A DNA stretch of 64,000 bases. Origin: Actinomucor elegans (lineage: Eukaryota; Mucoromycota; Mucoromycetes; Mucorales; Mucoraceae). The position numbers and the translations under genes were made by a program. The first letter of the stretch is position 1. Every line of letters starts with the position of its first letter. Below, one piece after another: positions 12,390-23,477 of the stretch. The notes beneath the pieces are model-generated. The model saw only the letters and a list, made by a program, of their open reading frames with translations. It was not told the origin of the DNA and searched no databases. Location: contig JAMSLZ010000011.1 in NCBI GenBank assembly GCA_026027325.1, positions 806,001 through 870,000 of the forward strand, read 5' to 3'.

Positions 12390-12940
12390 CCAGATGCAGC
12401 AGCTCATTCTGAATACATAATACCAGTTTGATGCCCCATTTGACAGATTTGTCAAAAGATCAAATGTTAATTTCAGAAGGTATTCACCTAGGCTTAATTT
12501 TTCAACACTTTTTCGGGTAGTATAGAGACATAGTTTATAAAATAACATAGCGTCATCATGATCGAGAATATCTGCATGTATTTTTTGCATTATTTTTATC
12601 GCCAGAAATGTGGGATTTCAAAAGAAAACAAATAGATAGTTACCAAGAAGAACTTGCCAAATCAAAAAAATATAAGGCAATCTTTACATTTCTAGATTCG
12701 CAACTAAATTCTGCGCCAGCTTTGTTAATACAAGATAACTCAAAAGTGGGGTTGAAATCAGTATCCTAATGAGCATTATTAACCAATAAAAATCCTGACA
12801 TAACATACAATAATAATAGTAGTTTCAGTGATATGCCTTGGTGGCCTCTTTTTGAAAGTATAAATGACATTTTAGAAGCATGAACAATAATGCAACTAAA
12901 TCAGATATTTATTGTACATATATATATATATAAAGCAATT
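12053..12940. other. Intergenic region with A33 tract
   Basis: No gene is supported. An A33 homopolymer occupies 12354-12386, and a short TA-repeat lies near 12919-12932. Upstream region of the DUF4112-like gene. Confidence 0.5.
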
Positions 12941-14174
12941 TTAATCAAGAGGGATACTTGGTTTAGCCTCAATTTGAAGCTTATCTTCCCAAGCAATTAC
13001 TTTACCTTGCTTCAAACGTTCAATGGATTTGCCTACATTCTCAATATGCATTTCCAAAGGTATATTCTCTGGTACAAGAATAGGAGCAGCCACTTGTGCG
13101 CGTAACTCTTCAAGGTCCATTTGAAAACTTTCCATTCTGTCCAACATGACCTTCAACAGGTGACTAGCTGTATTTCTCTGCGCGTCAAAATTGATTAACA
13201 AATCCAGATTCTCTTTGATCAATGGCCGTTGGGCGCCTTTGCCTGTCGCCATGTTGACTAAATCGGCAAGAATATCAGGCTTCTCTGACTCTTGGTATGA
13301 CTTTTCTTGCACCGAAATCTCGTGTATTGCATAAAGATCTTCTTCCAATGAATCCAAAGAACCCTGAGCTTTTTCAATGGCTAATATCAAACGACGTGTT
13401 TCTTTTTCCACCAGCATCATGGCGTGCTCGTACAATACTCTCAACTCCTGTCGACTGGACTTTCTATTATTGACTTCAGACAATTTGCGCAGAGTAAACG
13501 TATTATACGTGATTAAATTATCGATGACTCCTTTGCTTTGAGCTTGCAGGCTTTGGATATCTTTACCAAATCGACGGGAACGTGTAACGTAATCCCCTAG
13601 TTTATTTTCGAGCAGGCTGTGGCTCGCCAGATTTGAGTACTTGACCATAGTTTGTAAATCACGCGTCGCCAATTCAACACGCTTGAGTTCCAGTGTGGAT
13701 ATAGAATTACTGGAACGAGATAACATGCCATCATATAGCGTTTCTTGCAATTTTACCAAATGTGTAAAATCGGGTACATGAGCAATATAATTTTGACACA
13801 TAGAAATGCCCCCTACTATAGGTAAAGGGCAAAGTGTATCCATTGCAAAATCCTTGCATATTGAGTATCCATATTTGAAAGTTATTGCAAGAATAAAGAA
13901 CGTTGCTATGTACGATAAGATTGGCAGTACCACAATCTTTAGTGATGTAAGCGTTCTCATAAAAACACCTATAAGATTGTTGCGGTTATTTAGCCTTTTC
14001 ATTACTATACATGATAGTCTGATTCCATTTACCTTGAATGAATTTAGTTGTTATATTTATTACAGAATCAGTGTAATTGTTCAATTCGAATACAGAGTCT
14101 TCATCAGATTCATTATCGTTTTGGTAGGTTTTCGTAGTGTGTGGCTTGTGTGAGCTTCGTTTCCGTACTCTCAT
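12941..14174 (-). CDS. Membrane-anchored coiled-coil protein, function unknown
   Basis: Two exons, 14174-14033 and 13968-12941, with a 64-nt intron whose branch-like CTAAATAAC precedes the acceptor, giving 389 aa. The first ~50 residues are hydrophilic, basic then acidic. One strong membrane segment follows (IVVLPILSYIATFFILAI and after). Next is a C-x-L-P ... C motif region (TLCPLPIVGGISMCQ), then ~270 residues of helical coiled coil. The layout matches a family of fungal single-pass proteins with a long lumenal or cytosolic coiled coil whose function I do not know. An alternative ATG inside the intron (13 codons before the acceptor) would remove the hydrophilic leader; the spliced model is preferred because the signals are good. 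Confidence 0.75.
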
Positions 14175-15695
14175 TATTCTTATATAATAGTAAAAAAAAG
14201 CAGGTTATGCCAGGTTAGAAATAAACGAATTTAAAGATGTGAATCAATGAAACATCACCGCCTTATTGAGCAATTTTGTTCGTCTCCGAGAATTTGAAAC
14301 AGTTTGATTTTTCACTTGTATTCCAATAACACTGTCTAGTATCACACTATTCTGAACATCCGAGCACAATATATATTGTGTATGCAGAGTACTGTATACA
14401 TCTAGTATTTCTAGAGCATATGTCCTACATAAGACAGTTATTTATAAAATAGATTCTGTGCCTGGAACCCTTTGCTATTATTATCACCTATTATAAAGGT
14501 CAAGTAGAATAACAAATAGCTCGAAGAAAGTTATTTTATGTGTTAAACACAATGCATTCAAGCTAAGCCATTAGTAAAACCAATAGGTGTAACGTTCCCA
14601 TCTTACTTTTATCTTGAAGCAACTCACTTTGTTACAATAAAGAGTATAAAGAACTTCATTCCTTGAATAATTGTATTTTTACTACATGTAAATCTTGCAT
14701 AGCACAGTGGTCTATTTTGCCCATTCGCCTAAGATTTCATGATCAATTTGAATAGAGGTCGCCAAAAAAACAGTTTGCGAGCATAGCAAACATGATATGC
14801 TCCAAGCTTTGGTATAAACGTTTGCAGATAGATGCTAGGTATTAATAAGCGCAATCGTCAACCAAATAAAAATAAAGTAAGCTCAATTATGTATCTACTC
14901 ATTTGCATAAGCCTCTAATAGATGCAATAATTCATTCTACATTTTAACTTCTAATTTGACTTGATATTTGGCGGAGATCTGTCAGAGAGTTATGACTTAA
15001 AATACATAATATGTAATTTACAGTCAACGACTAAAACAAAGCAGATCATAGTACTTTGGTTGAATACTAGCTTTAATAGATTCAGTGTTTTGCTTTAAAC
15101 ATGTATTAACCAGCGGACGCAATATTAGAGTGAAAAATATAGACAGATGCTGGATTTCAGAAAAGTTCCAAGGAAGTACTACCCTTGCCAGAAATCTCTC
15201 TATTTTTATGAAGCATAAAGACAATCATTTATAAACAATTTAATAAACTATGTGTAGCATTAACTGAATACAATGTTATTGGATTTATTACCTTAAAAAC
15301 ATACGAGTTGTAGAGCATTCAAGAAATAAGGAAATGCTGGCTTATTATCAAAGCTTTATAAACTTTAGTAAACAGCAAATGCTATATTGTATCATTCGAT
15401 TGGTCATTTAACTTTATACAAGTTTTGTTAGTATAGATTTTGTGTTTCAGAAAATTTATATTCTTCAAAAGTTGGTTTAAAGGAGTATCGAGAAGTTTGA
15501 CATGAACTCTAAAATCGACTTCACAGGATGAAGAAGAACCAATTTTTAAATTATCGCTTTTTGATTGGCTGTTGAAAATTCAATGAGTTTTTGACTTTCC
15601 TAGCGAGTTTTAGAGTTTCTTAATATCCTTTAAGCCCATTTTTGAATAGCAAGTATGTTCAGGCATACAAATAGTGTATTAACAACAACTGTAAA

Positions 15696-15773
15696 GAATT
15701 ACAACGTGCATCAAATGGTACAAAAAGTATTCTTTGCTTTTCAACATTTATAGAATTTTTTTTTGATGAAAAA
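15696..15773. repeat. Dispersed repeat copy 1
   Basis: About 70 bp matching 33004-33076 in the same orientation. Shared blocks are GAATTACAA, TGCATCAAATGG, ATTCTTTG and ACATTTATAGA. Only scattered substitutions separate them, and the T-rich segment length differs. Confidence 0.7.
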
Positions 15774-15940
15774 CCTATATGTATATATATTTAAAAAATA
15801 CATCCATAGTTCATATACTTGGTAAGAGCTAAGATACAAACGCAATACATTTGCAATTTTTTAAATATCTGATGTGTTCAGAGTGAAGCACAATACGTAT
15901 GAAAGCTATTATTTGATCAAAATACTATAATTATAATCGA

Positions 15941-16050
15941 ATTTAGCGATTGGCTATAAATTACATGCTTTTCAAGCAAATTAGATCGTTACATTAATCT
16001 ATAGAATTCATGATCGATCTCGGCCCCTTGTCACATTTGTTTAAATAACC
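15941..16050. repeat. Degenerate direct repeat, unit 1
   Basis: Shares order and sequence with 16135-16243: a TAGCGAT block, then ATTACATGC, TTTCAAGCAAAT, a GATTTATTAGA-like block, CGATCTCGG and a TTCATAT-like end. Identity is roughly 70 percent by eye. Confidence 0.65.
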
Positions 16051-16134
16051 AAGCCTAGGATAAACTGCTACATTCACTAAAATTATTGCTCGATTGAAAA
16101 AAAAAAAAAAAAAAAAAAAAAATCAAGCACATAA

Positions 16135-16243
16135 TATTTGTAGCGATCAACTGCAATTACATGCATTTCAAGCAAATCTAATCATTTTAATGATTTATTA
16201 GATTTCTCGACCGATTTCGGTCTAATTTCATATCTTATTAATG
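16135..16243. repeat. Degenerate direct repeat, unit 2
   Basis: Second unit of the direct repeat, separated from unit 1 by about 85 bp that includes an A26 run. Confidence 0.65.
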
Positions 16244-16352
16244 TCTTGCACGCCAAATGAGTTACTAGATGTATTTGAAACCTTTTAATAAAATTATTTT
16301 GTCCTTTTCATAGCTCTTATTCAAGTTACATAGCTTGCATATTTATATATAT

Positions 16353-16383
<31 letters not shown>

Positions 16384-16597
16384 TTGGTATACGTGTTTAT
16401 TTAATTTACAGGTAAGAAAACATATATAAGGATGTCATTGATAAGAAACAGTGTTAAACAAAGAGGGGTTCTAGTATATTTAAAAGACTATCTGTTTTTT
16501 TTGTCCCCAGTGAAATGATGAGATTTGCAATTGTATAGATAGATATGAAAAGAATAAGAGAGTATAAGAGTAATTAAAATATAATAAAACAACGAAT

Positions 16598-19147
16598 TTA
16601 AACAGGAGCACTGTTAGAGAAACGCAAGTAAAAGTTCACAATGAGAGCAGTAACCAACAATACACAAAGTACTGCTGGACCCCAGACATCATCGTAACGA
16701 CCTTCATCACGACGGTTAATCATCCTATTAAAGTAATACAAATTAGTCGTTGTTCTAATACAATAAAATAAATACACATACCAGGCACGCTTCTCGAATC
16801 GATACAATGCATAGATGGCAATAGCGGCAGATAAACCGATGAAAACACCACCAACTATTCTAGAAACACTATCACCGAAATTGAGCAAGTTCAATGCAAC
16901 TGTCAATAAGAGAGCACAGAATTGAAGCCATGCAATGAATGTACGTTCATTTGCAAAGAAAGTCTTGGGCTCCACTCGAACTTTGACGCGTTGTCTTTTA
17001 CCCTTGCCAGCCTCAAGATCATCATCCAAAGCCATTGAATCAACTGGCGTACCCAATTGCTTCTTGAATACGATATCGTTGGGTGGCATTAAACGGCCTG
17101 TACTGCCATTGATATTTTCTCCGGGAGCTGAATAAAACTTGTTAATGGGTGCTGGTGGAGGCAAACCCTTGCTATATGGATCATTAGCACTGATGAAACG
17201 GTTAGTATTGTTGTTATTGTTGGAAGGGAATTTGTCGCGCGGTAATGAGTTTTGAGCGAGTGGTGGAGGAATCTTAGGTGGCGTACTAACGTTGGATGAA
17301 GAGTTCAACTCGATCAATGTAAACTCTTCGTGCTTGGTGTTATTGGTAGGTCTCCAAGCAGCAGCAGTCTTTTCATCGATAGACGCTGATCTTCTTCTAT
17401 TCAATTCTTGTGCACCTTGCTTGTTCACTGAAGGAAGTGGAGGCACACCTTCATTCATGACAGCTTCCTTGTTAAGACGCTCTTTCTCTTCAATCATGGC
17501 GCGGCGATAGCGGCCATCAATGAGAGGTTTGAAACTACGTGAACGGGTAAGGCCAATATTCTCAGCACGAGGCTTACGAATATCAACGTTCATCTCGGAT
17601 AACCACCAAGGTAAAAGAGGTAAACGATCTCTAAAGAAATGACAAGCACCGTGTAGATACTTGGAGAAGCGGGGTACTTCGTGGACAAGATGACCTTCAA
17701 CCAAAGAGGTCAACCAAGCAGGAGGTTCTTGACCCAAATGAGTTTGGAGTTTAGTTTCCAATACTGCATAAGGGAAACGCAGGATTTCTGTATCTTTGAG
17801 GTAAGGGAATGGGTGATCAATACCTACATCCGTACGTCTCCAGTTATTAGCAGGGTTTTGGCGACGTTGGAATCCATCCAAGTGGTCTTCACGAATAAAG
17901 GTAAGATCAGTGTCCAAAGAGATACGCAATTTTTGAGAATCAGGAAGCTGAAAAGCAGTACGGTTGTAAAAGACGCGAAGGACGGGTTCGAGCTTCTTTT
18001 CGCGGAATGAGGTTTGAACACCAGAGCCAATGAAATGGGTATCATTAATGATATTTTCGTCAGTACCTTTCATACGTAATTCATTGGCGATTTGATCAGC
18101 AGTGTATTGACCAGAAACAAAGTCATTGACTTGATCTTCGTTGATACGGAATCGATCTTTGACTGAAGCGCCATCGAGCCAAACAGCATGGTGGGTTTTT
18201 CTCTCAATGAACACATTTTTGGAGTTGTAAGGGCCATACCTATTAAGAGAAACAAGGAGTTTAACGAACTGAAAGTAGAGAATTTAACAGAAAAAAACCG
18301 AGATTCTTTGCCTATTGCAAAGAAACCCCTGCATCGTTATATACAAGTGTCACATTTCTTACCATCTAAAACGAATTGCTTCAGCCATTTCGTCTCTCTG
18401 GAGACGACCAGTGTAAAGATCAAAGTTGGGATTATCAAAGTAGATACTAGAGACAGCAGAATCAGAAGCTTCGAACTTTTTAGCCTTGTTAAAGATCAAG
18501 ACGGGAAGGTGTAACATGATGATGGCCTTGACTTCTGTAATATTATCAGGGTGAATCCAATACTTTGCTGTGGCACGCTCAAATGCGTTTTGATCACCGC
18601 CAGAAGCACTGTTACCAGGCGACTGCTTTCCTCTGTTACGGCATATATCATGGAGGGCGGATATGTAGACAATGGCCACATCAAATCTTTGTTTATCTAA
18701 AGGCTTTTCTCTGAGTTTGGCGACATAGGTTTGCTTCAAGTCCAGGCCAGTCCAACGATCATGCTTTTTCAGTATTTTCTGAATAGCAGTGAAGTTGACA
18801 CGAGTAAACTTGGATAAATCATTCACATCGAATAAGATATCAGTCAGTGCTTCATCCATGATACTGTAATTGGCGTCTGAGTTCATTGTGGGGTTCTTTT
18901 GAAGTGTTTGAATGGTGCGTTCACAGTAAAGAATTCGAGCATCTATTTCAGCCAATTTGGCATTCACAAAGTCGTATACTTTGGATAACTCGTTGTCTAG
19001 TAAATGAACAAAATCAGCTTCATCTCTGTTTGTCCATCCATGATCTAGCTGTCTTGTCTTGAGCTCTTGCTTAAGGATATCGTAGGCTACATAAGACAAT
19101 CTCCAAGGCGGAAAGATATTTTCCTGTAATTCAAGACCGTATTTCAT
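16598..19147 (-). CDS. VTC polyphosphate polymerase subunit A (Vtc4-like, catalytically complete)
   Basis: Three exons, 19147-18363, 18239-16782 and 16724-16598, giving 789 aa. Domains in order: SPX (start MKYGLE, KILKKHD lysine cluster ~125), the VTC tunnel polymerase domain, a disordered basic linker and a C-terminal three-helix membrane domain (DUF202 type, from [14 protein letters not shown]). Residues known to bind ATP and polyphosphate in yeast Vtc4 have counterparts: [47 protein letters not shown]. In yeast this enzyme makes polyphosphate from ATP and moves it into the vacuole, with SPX sensing inositol pyrophosphates. Intron 2 (57 nt) has no stop and keeps frame. First of three tandem VTC genes. 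Vtc4 versus Vtc2/3 naming needs a tree. Confidence 0.92.
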
Positions 19148-20849
19148 CTTAATAATAAGGAAAAATGTATAATAAAGAATATAAAGGAGCAAAAGAAAGC
19201 AGAGAAGGAAGAAATTTTCAGTTATAAAGAGATATTACACAATAATCGTAAAAGGGATTAGGGGAACCCTATTTATAACTAGACGATACAGCCTGCAAAG
19301 ATGTTAGCAATCGCTTAGTTGCACAATGTTATATTTCTTGGGTTGCATCGTGTAACATCTGCTGTTGTGTGCAGTCGGGCACCGGACATCACGCTTCCTT
19401 CCTAAAATTACCACTCATTTCATAACACACACAATTTAGTTTGTGTAAAAAAATAAATAATAAAGGCCATCTTCTTTAACTAAGCCCTTTGTTGCAGTAA
19501 TTTGAACTAAACAAATTCAAAACCATTACGATTCTTGCTTTTTTGAGAGCCTCTCTTGCCGTCAAAAAAGGTTTACGATTTATTGTGTAACTGCTCAGTA
19601 CTTTTTGCGCCCTCTGTTTCAAATCATTCTTATTTACTATTTGCTTTCGGCCAAGTAATTTAATCAAGGAAATTCAAGAGTGTGCCTTGAATAAAATAAT
19701 TTATCAAAGCTGATTTCAACAATTGCACAGCCTCTCATTCTATTAACTCAATCCTAAATCATGGCACACAAAAGGGTTTTTATTCAATTATAGAACCGCT
19801 AAAAAGAATATCAAGAATATGTAGTGCAATTACTGGTAAAAAAAAAGTCTTAAAAACTGATCGCTGCGGATGTTTAGATTAGTAAAAGTAAAAAAAGATG
19901 CGTGTTACATACAAATACTAAACTTGTTATTCCTTAGAGCTGCGCAATTCAAATCTCAAATTGCAGTAAACACGCAACTTTTCCATTATTCATATCGTCT
20001 TGGCATCTTAAATCTACAATCATAAAAGGGGTACCATCAGAAAGAATACATGTTTACTCCGACAATAACGCGTATATCTCGGCTCTATTGTTCAACATGA
20101 GTTTTAGTGACTATAACCCGGTAACCTGAACATGGATTCAACTTACGATTCCATCGCCGCCACTAGTGTATATCATCTTTTAATGCTTCACATTATCAAC
20201 CTATGATGGCAAGTATTGGTGCAATGGAATTGTTATATTACATACCATATTTTTCCCGATAATTATTGATTAATCTCGGTTCATTATTCATCTAGACACG
20301 GTGTTGCGACTTTATCGCATGTAATAAGCTTCAACCACCGCATCCAATCATCAACCTCACACCTGAAGACAAGGTTCATCTTTTTATAAAAAACTGTTAT
20401 GTCAATCGATCAGTTTAAAAACTTATTCTTGGGAGAACCAATATCAGTTCTATATTATACTCGAAAATTATTTATTGTTCTCGCTTGCATGTTAATACAG
20501 ATTAGATTTTGTTTTGTTTTCCAGGGCCAATCATGTGCATGTACCGCTGTCCAATGAAAATAGTGCTCTGTATTCCAGCCTTCATATTCGTTGTTGATCG
20601 ATATGCTGTTGCAACGATTATCTAACGTACCTTCACTAGTACTATAGACCATTGGACCTTCTTTTTGAGTCATTAAGTCTTTAGAGAATATTTGGTCATA
20701 TCATGTAATTGGATAGACAGAAGGGACAGAACCCCAGGTTCGTCTGAGCCACACTTTTATTAAATATAGTACAATTGCAGTTTTGTGTAAAAAAAAAAAA
20801 AAAAAAAGATCATCACAGGCTATTATTAGAATACAAATCAAATAGATTC
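19148..20849. other. 1.7-kb upstream region of VTC gene A
   Basis: No gene supported; short frames at 19476-19667 and 20455-20673 lack motifs. It holds the promoter of VTC-A and the 3' flank of VTC-B, including an A19 tract (20789-20807). Confidence 0.45.
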
Positions 20850-23113
20850 TTAAGCTTCATCTGGTTCATCTTCATCCTCTTCTTCTTCTTCTTCTTCTTC
20901 GTGAACAATGCGTCCATGCTTATCCAGCTTTGTTCCATTAGGCGAATGATGGTTGGTAATGATTTGCTGAGTGGTATTGCTGATAATACCATTCAAATCA
21001 TCTGACACAGATATATTATAAGAAAAAAGGCTAGGATTCGTGGGTAGTGGCTGGTTAACCCGTAAAGCAAGATTAACAATTAAGGCAATAACAAGCACAA
21101 AACAAAGCAAAGCAGGCCCATATGTATCATCGAACCGAGATTCGCTTCGGAACCGAATTTGCCAAGCTCGATATTGAAACCGTAATTGTGCATAACCTGC
21201 CAAGACTACAGCAATTAATATGAAGAAGCCTCCACTTGCTTTTGAGATATGGTCTCCAAAATTGACCAATCCAAGTGATACTGACAGTAAAAGTGCACTG
21301 AATTGTAGCCATGAAATAAAGGTACGTTCATTGGCAAAAAAGAGCTTGGGTTCCACTTTTTTCTTGAACTTGCCCTTTTTTGGTATGATTTGCTGTTGGC
21401 TACTGCTGAGTAAGAGAGCCTTATTGTTTGTGATTTTTGCATAAAGCCATGATACCATACTAACATGGTCTTCTTCATATTTGGTTTCTTCATAGTACGC
21501 TTCTTTGAGACTTTTGATTTTGTCCATAATACTACTATTGAATAAACTATCATAGGCAGAAAATCTGGTATCATCAGTAGTTCTTGTATGGTGATTGACC
21601 AGACCAATATGACTAGGCTCGATGACAGTACATGAAGAAGTGTTATTATACAATTTCTCGTTATCTTCAGACCCTTTTGATAGCCTTTGTTCAATGGGTG
21701 CTGCACCAAAGTAGTCTGGCAATAGAGGAGGCTCGATAGTGATGCATCCTTTCTGTTGAACGAAATCTGCTGATTGTTGGTTTGTCATTGTTGCACTACC
21801 GGCTTTTCTTCGAATATCTATCTCTAGTTCTCCCAACCACCACGGCAACATAGGTAAGCTCGCTCGAAAGAAATGGGAAATACCATGAAGATACTTGGAA
21901 AAGTAAGGCACTTCATAAACTAATTGGCTCTCTATCAAACTAGTAAGCCACCCAGGAACAGGATCACTGCCAATCATCTTTGTTTCAAGAACTGCATAAG
22001 GGAATAAATATACTTCATGGGGATGCAAATGATTAAAAGGATAGTTATCGCTAATATCATTTCTTCTCCATGTTAAAGGGTCCATTTCTTTCATGAAAGC
22101 CAAATTGGTATCAAGTGATATGCGGAGACTAGGGTTACTCTGATAGGTGGTACGGTGATGATAACAACGCAGGGTGGATCTTAGCTCGTCTTTTTGGATC
22201 TTGTCATGAATGTTTATCGCCAATGCCAAGTGTTGATCTCCGAAATGAGGGCCGTTTGAGACGTAATCACTGACTTGAGACATTGGCAGTTCAAAACGCT
22301 CTTTAACGTAAAGACCTTTGTTATGTAGCCAAGATTCATAATGTGTTTTACGTTCAATATATACAGTAGATGTGTTGGATATAAATCCGTACCTATGCTT
22401 TTGCATTAGCACCTATAAATCAATTTAGTTATCATTCTTTACCATTTTGCTCGAATCGTTTGTGCTGATTCGTTTCTTTCCAGTAATTCAGAATATAGAT
22501 TAAATCGCGTTGGATTATCAAAATAAACGGTATTGATTATGCTCGCTCCTGCCGTATTGCACTGTTGCACTGTAGGCAAATGAAAGAGCAATATAGCTTG
22601 CACTTCTGTCAAATTATCAGGATGTATCCAGTACTTTACTGTTTTTATCTTGACCTTCTTTTCGCTGTTGGTTCTTGGAATTTCCGCTCTGTAATTGTTC
22701 AAGATTTCATTCAACTGCTGTATTGAAGCTTCAAAGTGTGGTTGGATATTTCGGAATCGTATGCAGTACTGCAATGAGATGCCTGTCCATTTGTCATGTT
22801 TTTTTAGTATCTTTTGAAAACCTGATGCGTTGAGTTCAATATACTCTATCAGGTCATTAATATTTTGGCTAATGTCTTGCTCGGACTCTTGGTGTCTGAA
22901 GGACCGAATCTGTTTTGTCTTTAGATGAATAAACGCGTTGACTTTATCCAGTTCATTGGCTATCAAAACGTCTGCAAAATAGTCTTCGTCTTGTTGCGTC
23001 CATCCTCGTGTGAGTTGCTGTTCTTTTAAAAAATATTTCATATGGTCATACTGAATATATTCATTTTTCCAAGGCGGAAATAAATGTTGCTGAAGATATT
23101 GACCAAACTTCAT
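20850..23113 (-). CDS. VTC family subunit B (SPX-VTC-DUF202) with altered active-site residues
   Basis: Two exons, 23113-22443 and 22392-20850, with a 50-nt intron, giving 737 aa. The start is set at MKFGQY, the normal SPX start; an in-frame ATG 23 codons upstream is less likely. It has SPX (KILKKHD present, but shorter than in A and C), a VTC polymerase-like domain, a linker and the membrane domain ([14 protein letters not shown]). Compared with A and C, two positions that bind phosphate in yeast Vtc4 are changed: IRAKW instead of IR(F/L)RW, and FMKEM instead of FIRED, both Arg to Lys. [13 protein letters not shown] and the VLETK glutamate remain. It may be a regulatory, Vtc2/3-like subunit. 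The C-terminus is a run of E and D from a GAA/GAG repeat. Confidence 0.88.
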
Positions 23114-23477
23114 ATTGATGAAAGAAAAGAAAGAGAGCCGTTGCATAGATAAGACAACTCCTCTTTTTTCTTTCATGTACACTAATTTTGATCCATCTCC
23201 TATGCAGATCTCTTAAGCCTTAATATAAATCACATTCTATTATTTTCAGCAGTGATTGGAGTAAAATATTGAAGAGGGGGGTAGTTACTGTTTTAGGGCT
23301 AGTTCGAGTTTTGTAAAGTACAGCAGGGGCCAGACATGCATGTACTATGAATTCCACCTCTTAAATATGAATATTATCTATAGAGTATGAAACCAGTTAT
23401 TTGATAGGATAGTAATCAGACATGTTTTTTTTATTAGTTAGATATGTATATTATAAAAAGATTTTTTTTTCTTTGGT
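23114..23477. other. VTC-B promoter / VTC-C 3' flank
   Basis: 364-bp spacer between VTC-B and VTC-C. AT-rich, with a short G run near 23276. I saw no obvious regulatory palindrome. Confidence 0.4.

Larger units (their letters stand above)
14175..16597. other. 2.4-kb repeat-bearing intergenic region
   Basis: AT-rich and without a supportable gene. It holds a degenerate direct repeat (15941-16050 and 16135-16243) around an A26 tract (16097-16122), a T26 tract (16360-16385), and a copy of a short dispersed repeat (15696-15773) that recurs near 33004. The frame at 15024-15224 (minus) has no recognisable motif. Confidence 0.6.

Noticed and set aside
17985..18005. GGGTTCGAG resembling a tRNA B box
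   Set aside because: Lies inside the VTC-A coding exon with no A box or cloverleaf around it.
23114..23477. Search for a CACGTG-type site in the VTC-B promoter
   Set aside because: None seen by eye here or close upstream of VTC-A and VTC-C, so phosphate control through such a site is not claimed.
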